NCBI RefSeq assembly: GCF_000800255.1
Contig: NZ_CP009747.1
Location: forward strand, 682,001-746,000
DNA length: 64,000 nt
From: Pseudomonas parafulva
GTDB taxonomy: Bacteria; Pseudomonadota; Gammaproteobacteria; Pseudomonadales; Pseudomonadaceae
Direction of reading: 5' to 3'
The notes beneath the pieces are model-generated. The model did no database searches, was not told the origin of the DNA, and saw only the letters and a list, made by a program, of their open reading frames with translations. Positions 61,038-64,000 of this stretch are shown here, piece after piece. Position 1 is the first letter of the stretch. The number at the start of each line of letters is the position of its first letter. The position numbers and the translations under genes are program-made.

Positions 61038-61924
61038 GCCTCAACGACTATTGAGACGCGCTGGGGTGCTGTTGCCATATAGGGTGACCTGAGCCTGCCG
61101 CCCGATCAGCAGATCAGCAAGATTGCCGTGCTGACACACCGATCTGTCGACACATCCGGCGAAGTACGCGATGCGCCACCGTATCCCGTACATCAGCATC
61201 GCCACTCAGTTCACCGAGCTGGCGTCGAAGTTGGCCGTGCATGTGGGCGGCTGCGCCCGCGCCGCCGGCCTGATAGAGGCCACGAACATCGCAGGCGTGC
61301 TGGTGCGCTGTCGCTGATGCAGCGCTTCTCGCGCATCGAGCGCATCGCCATCGGCGCGGTGATGGACGACCAGGACCTGGGCGGGCCGAAAAGCCAGAGC
61401 GACGTAGACGACTTTGCGACCTTCTGGTCGATCGCTACTAGCCTTAACTTTTTATTTGTCCCCGAATGCTGCAGACGGCGTGATGCATTTGGTGGTTCTG
61501 GTGGTAGATGTTCGAAGTATCTGCGGGGATTTGGCTGCGGGAGATTGCAGTCTGGGCGAAGAGGGCGTCACGTGCGGGCGATACTTTGCTAATGGGAATT
61601 GTTATCGATAGTGGGACGGTTCCTGTGGGAATGCAAGATGTGTTTGACCCGACATTGACTGCTATCCCGGTCGTAATCTGTGCCATGAGAGGCACCCTCA
61701 CTCTCTGAGGAGCGGAAGCGTTTATTCGCGTCCGGCTGCTTTCGACCCAGGCTGTGTGAAAACGCAAGTAAGTACGTCGAGTAGCTAAAGAAGCTGGGGC
61801 AGCCTGTTAATTCAGCAGATGTAGGTGCAGATTTACTTCAGTCGGGTATCAGGTGCGGCTTGTACTATCTGGGTCTCGGCAGCGGCCCAGATAGCCGTAT
61901 ACGGACGTAAAGAAACGCTTGGAC
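61038..61924. other. Degraded stretch with gene fragments and possible IS end
   Basis: No intact gene in 887 bp. Two short overlapping frames (61171-61317, 48 codons, and 61317 onward) share a TGATG junction and look like coding remnants (QRFSRIERIAIGAVMDDQDL is protein-like), then coding character fades near 61440. The right half is AT-rich. TTTCGACCCAGGCTGTGTGA at 61740-61759 resembles the termini of some IS1182-type elements. No function can be given. Confidence 0.35.
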
Positions 61925-62956
61925 TCATGTCCTGATCACTTCAATCAGTCCAGCGATGCCAAAGATGCTCATCATTCGTTTGAGGTTGTAAGCCAGCACG
62001 TGAAGGCTCATCTCGGTGCTTACCCTCGGTAGGGTTTTGGTCAGGAAGTGGGTGCTTCCCATCCAGTATTTGAGCGTTCCGAAAGGATGCTCCACCGTCT
62101 GCCGGCGAACCTTCATTTTGCCGGGATCATGCTCTAATCGGTTCTGCACCGCTTCGACTACCGTTTCATGCTCCCAGCGCTTTAACCGGCGTTCCTTACC
62201 CGTCGTACACTGCTTCTGCATGGCGCAACTTTGGCAGCCCGAGAACCAGTAGCAGTGCAGCAACATGCCGTCTTCCACCGAAGAATGCCGGCGAGTCAGT
62301 AGCTGATCCGCAGGGCATCGGTATTCATCCGATGCAGCAATGTAGATGAAGTCCTGCTTGCCGAATCGGCCTTCCGCTTTGCTGCTTGATGTCAGCGGCT
62401 TCGGTACAAAAGTGGTGATCCCGGCCTGTTCGCAAGCAAGGATCTCCGGACCTTTGTAACAGCCTCGGTCGGCGACGACTGTCAGCGACTCAGCGCCGAT
62501 CTCTTCGCGCGCCTGATTCGCCATATTGCTCAGTTGCGTTCGGTCATTGCCAACATTGGTGACTTCATGGGCAATGATCAGATGGTGTTTGTCATCGACT
62601 GCTGTTTGTACGTTATAGCCAACCGTGCCACTACCTCGGCCACTCGTGGCCATTGAGCGTGCATCAGGATCGGTAAGAGAGATTTGCTGATCTGGGCTGG
62701 CGTGAAGCTGCGCTTCAATGTCCTTGAGCTTCGTCATTTGCTGTTTCAGCTTCTCTATTTTTTCGCTCAGCCGTTCAACCTTGGCCTCGGCGACCTCGGG
62801 CGCTGCTCGATCCGCCGAATCCATCGCCGCAAGATAGCGGTCAATGCTCTGCTCGATCTGCTGTATGCGCGCCTTGATCTTGCCCTGGGTGAAGTTGCGG
62901 TCGCGGTTATTTACGGCTTTGAATTTGCTGCCGTCGATACAAGCGTATAAGCGCAT
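61925..62956 (-). pseudogene. IS1182-family transposase, 5'-truncated
   Basis: The 343 residues present begin at IDGSKFKAVNNRDRNFT, which in intact IS1182-family transposases lies about 130 residues into the protein. They continue through the coiled stretch (KVERLSEKIEKLKQQMTKLK), GTVGYNVQTAVDDKHHLI, the VVADRGCYKG acidic site, the cysteine cluster CQSCAMQKQC and the closing VEHPFGTLKYWMG. The N-terminal DDE region and any upstream terminal repeat are missing: after 62956 the sequence is unrelated. It is therefore probably inactive. Confidence 0.85.
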
Positions 62957-63044
62957 TTTTCTTTGACAGCCAATAGCGCAACTGCGTTGATCATCGATAG
63001 ACCGGATAGGCGGGAGCGGGACTGCACTGCGCGCCCGCGTCCGC

Positions 63045-63626
63045 TCAGGGGTGTTCGATCACCATGACAGCCGTGGTGTCCGCCTCGAACGCCTCGAACA
63101 CATGCGGCAGGTTGGCCGAATAGCTGATGTAGTCACCGGCATGCAGCAGCACGGGCTCGTTGGCAGGGCCGACATTGGCGCTGCCGCTGCACAACACCAC
63201 GTGTTCCACCGTGCCCGGCGGGTGCGGTTGCGACAGGCGCGCTTCCCCGGGCTGGACCTTCAGGCGGTAGATATCGCGCTGTACGCCAGCAGGGCAGTCG
63301 GCGAGCAAGGTGGCCGCGTAGTTGGACGCTTCGGCATAGGCGGTCATCCCTTCGTTGGCGCGGATTACCCGAAGATGCTGCTGGGGCTGTTCGAAAAAAC
63401 GCGTCACCTGCAAACCCATGGCCATGGCCAACGACCACAAGGTCTCAATGCTGGGGTTACCAATGCCGGATTCCAACTGCGAAAGCGTCGACTTCGCGAC
63501 ACTGGCCCGCTTGGCCAGCTCCGTCACCGAGAGGCCTGCCAGCTGACGCTCGCGCTTGATTGCCAATGCCAGCAGGTCGATACGGCTTAGTGAATTACCG
63601 ACTGATTCGTTCGTTATGTCATTCAT
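63045..63626 (-). CDS. XRE-family regulator with C-terminal cupin domain
   Basis: A 193-residue protein. An N-terminal XRE helix-turn-helix (about 18-75: LSVTELAKRASVAKSTLSQL, ESGIGNPSIETLWSLA) is joined to a small cupin (about 115-190: GTVEHVVLCSGSANV, LHAGDYISYSANLPHVFEA). Such proteins often repress a neighbouring transport or catabolic gene. It is divergent from an EamA permease starting at 63783, its likely target. The start at 63626 follows a weak GGATGA site. Confidence 0.88.
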   Translation of the reverse strand: MNDITNESVGNSLSRIDLLALAIKRERQLAGLSVTELAKRASVAKSTLSQLESGIGNPSIETLWSLAMAMGLQVTRFFEQPQQHLRVIRANEGMTAYAEASNYAATLLADCPAGVQRDIYRLKVQPGEARLSQPHPPGTVEHVVLCSGSANVGPANEPVLLHAGDYISYSANLPHVFEAFEADTTAVMVIEHP

Positions 63627-63782
63627 TTGTTCTTTAAATCATCCTTAAACGGATTGACGGCCGGGCATGTGTTGTTCAGTATGTCGGCAGAAAGTTCATT
63701 ATATCGATCACTTTTTTGGCCTTTGGGCCAGCATAAAGATGGCGCAGCTTACGCCATCACCCGCTGCAAGGAAGCCGTACAG

Positions 63783-64000
63783 ATGAAGCCACATGCCCGC
63801 GGGGCAGTAGAGATGATATTGGCCATGATGATCTCCGGCACGGTGGGCTGGTTTGTCGTTATGTCCGGGCAAACGCCGCAGGCGGTAGTGTTCTGGCGCT
63901 GCCTGTTCGGCGCCCTGGCAATGCTGGTCGCGTGCCTGACGCTGGGTATCTTTCGGCGCTCGCGGCTGGATCTGAGGCAGTTCGCCCTAGTGTGCCTGGG
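63783..64000 (+). CDS. EamA/DMT-family permease, N-terminal part (cut by window edge)
   Basis: Open from ATG 63783, after AAGGAAG, to the window end, about 72 codons: MKPHARGAVEMILAMMISGT, then GWFVVMSGQTPQAVVFWRCL, FGALAMLVACLTLG. Two hydrophobic spans and the R-C-L motif after the first loop fit the start of EamA transporters. It probably forms a divergent regulator/transporter pair with the XRE-cupin gene. Substrate unknown. Confidence 0.75.
   Translation, partial: MKPHARGAVEMILAMMISGTVGWFVVMSGQTPQAVVFWRCLFGALAMLVACLTLGIFRRSRLDLRQFALVCL

Noticed and set aside
1..64000. CRISPR arrays, tRNA or rRNA genes
   Set aside because: No regularly spaced identical repeats and no cloverleaf or CCA-type tRNA ends or rRNA segments were recognised.

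Overview
The window looks like a fluorescent Pseudomonas chromosome, most likely of the P. putida group. The evidence is high-GC coding, P. putida-type REP hairpins, and a core gene order typical of that group: phaJ4-type hydratase, lipase-like hydrolase, fadD2, fadD1, DAO-family oxidase, glutamine-synthetase-like ligase, hrpA and a FabH-like ketosynthase. This is family-level recognition by eye; no search was run.

Layout. (1) 1-27,332 is mostly core. It holds a cut acetyltransferase, a MocR regulator divergent from a threonine-dehydratase-like gene, a fatty-acid activation/PHA module (3.1-8.4 kb), a gamma-glutamylated polyamine pair (8.5-11.2 kb), HrpA, a KASIII homologue, a LysR/methyltransferase divergent pair, a porin, a FemAB-like acyltransferase, an ABC exporter, a periplasmic PPIase, a hydrolase, a LysR regulator and an azoreductase that ends in a clear terminator. 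(2) 27,361-47,039 is a tightly packed accessory locus. Its core is a protein-thiocarboxylate sulfur-transfer module: a MoeZ-type E1/rhodanese, a JAMM protease and a MoaD/ThiS-like carrier ending in Gly-Gly. Around it sit an EntE-like acyl-AMP ligase, a CaiB-like protein, an acyl-CoA-dehydrogenase homologue, two MFS transporters, a GH88-like protein, an acyl-ACP-reductase/aminotransferase fusion, a TPP enzyme, a methyltransferase, an AraC regulator and a TonB-dependent receptor. Fur-box-like sites lie at 43,732 and 47,021. I read it as a biosynthesis and uptake locus for a thiocarboxylate-type metallophore. It is related to the pyridine-dithiocarboxylate (pdt) and thioquinolobactin (qbs) loci but its carbon-skeleton enzymes differ. 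It is the best candidate for an undescribed system here.

(3) 47,153-53,837 carries a DMT transporter, a 177-bp MITE-like element inserted at the 3' end of an RND pump gene, the RND pump with its adaptor, a YdcZ-type membrane protein and a divergent LysR regulator. (4) 54,170-59,929 is a toxoflavin (azapteridine) operon in the order methyltransferase (toxA), SUMF1-like (toxD), GTP cyclohydrolase II (toxB), WD-repeat (toxC), RibD-like (toxE), followed by a small VOC protein. The adjacent LysR and RND genes fit the known regulator/efflux arrangement for toxoflavin. (5) 60,072-64,000 holds a 32-residue-repeat TPR-like protein, a degraded stretch, a 5'-truncated IS1182-type transposase, an XRE-cupin regulator and the start of an EamA permease.

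No tRNA, rRNA or CRISPR array was recognised. Start codons were chosen by Shine-Dalgarno placement and family length. Many long opposite-strand open frames were treated as GC-driven shadows.
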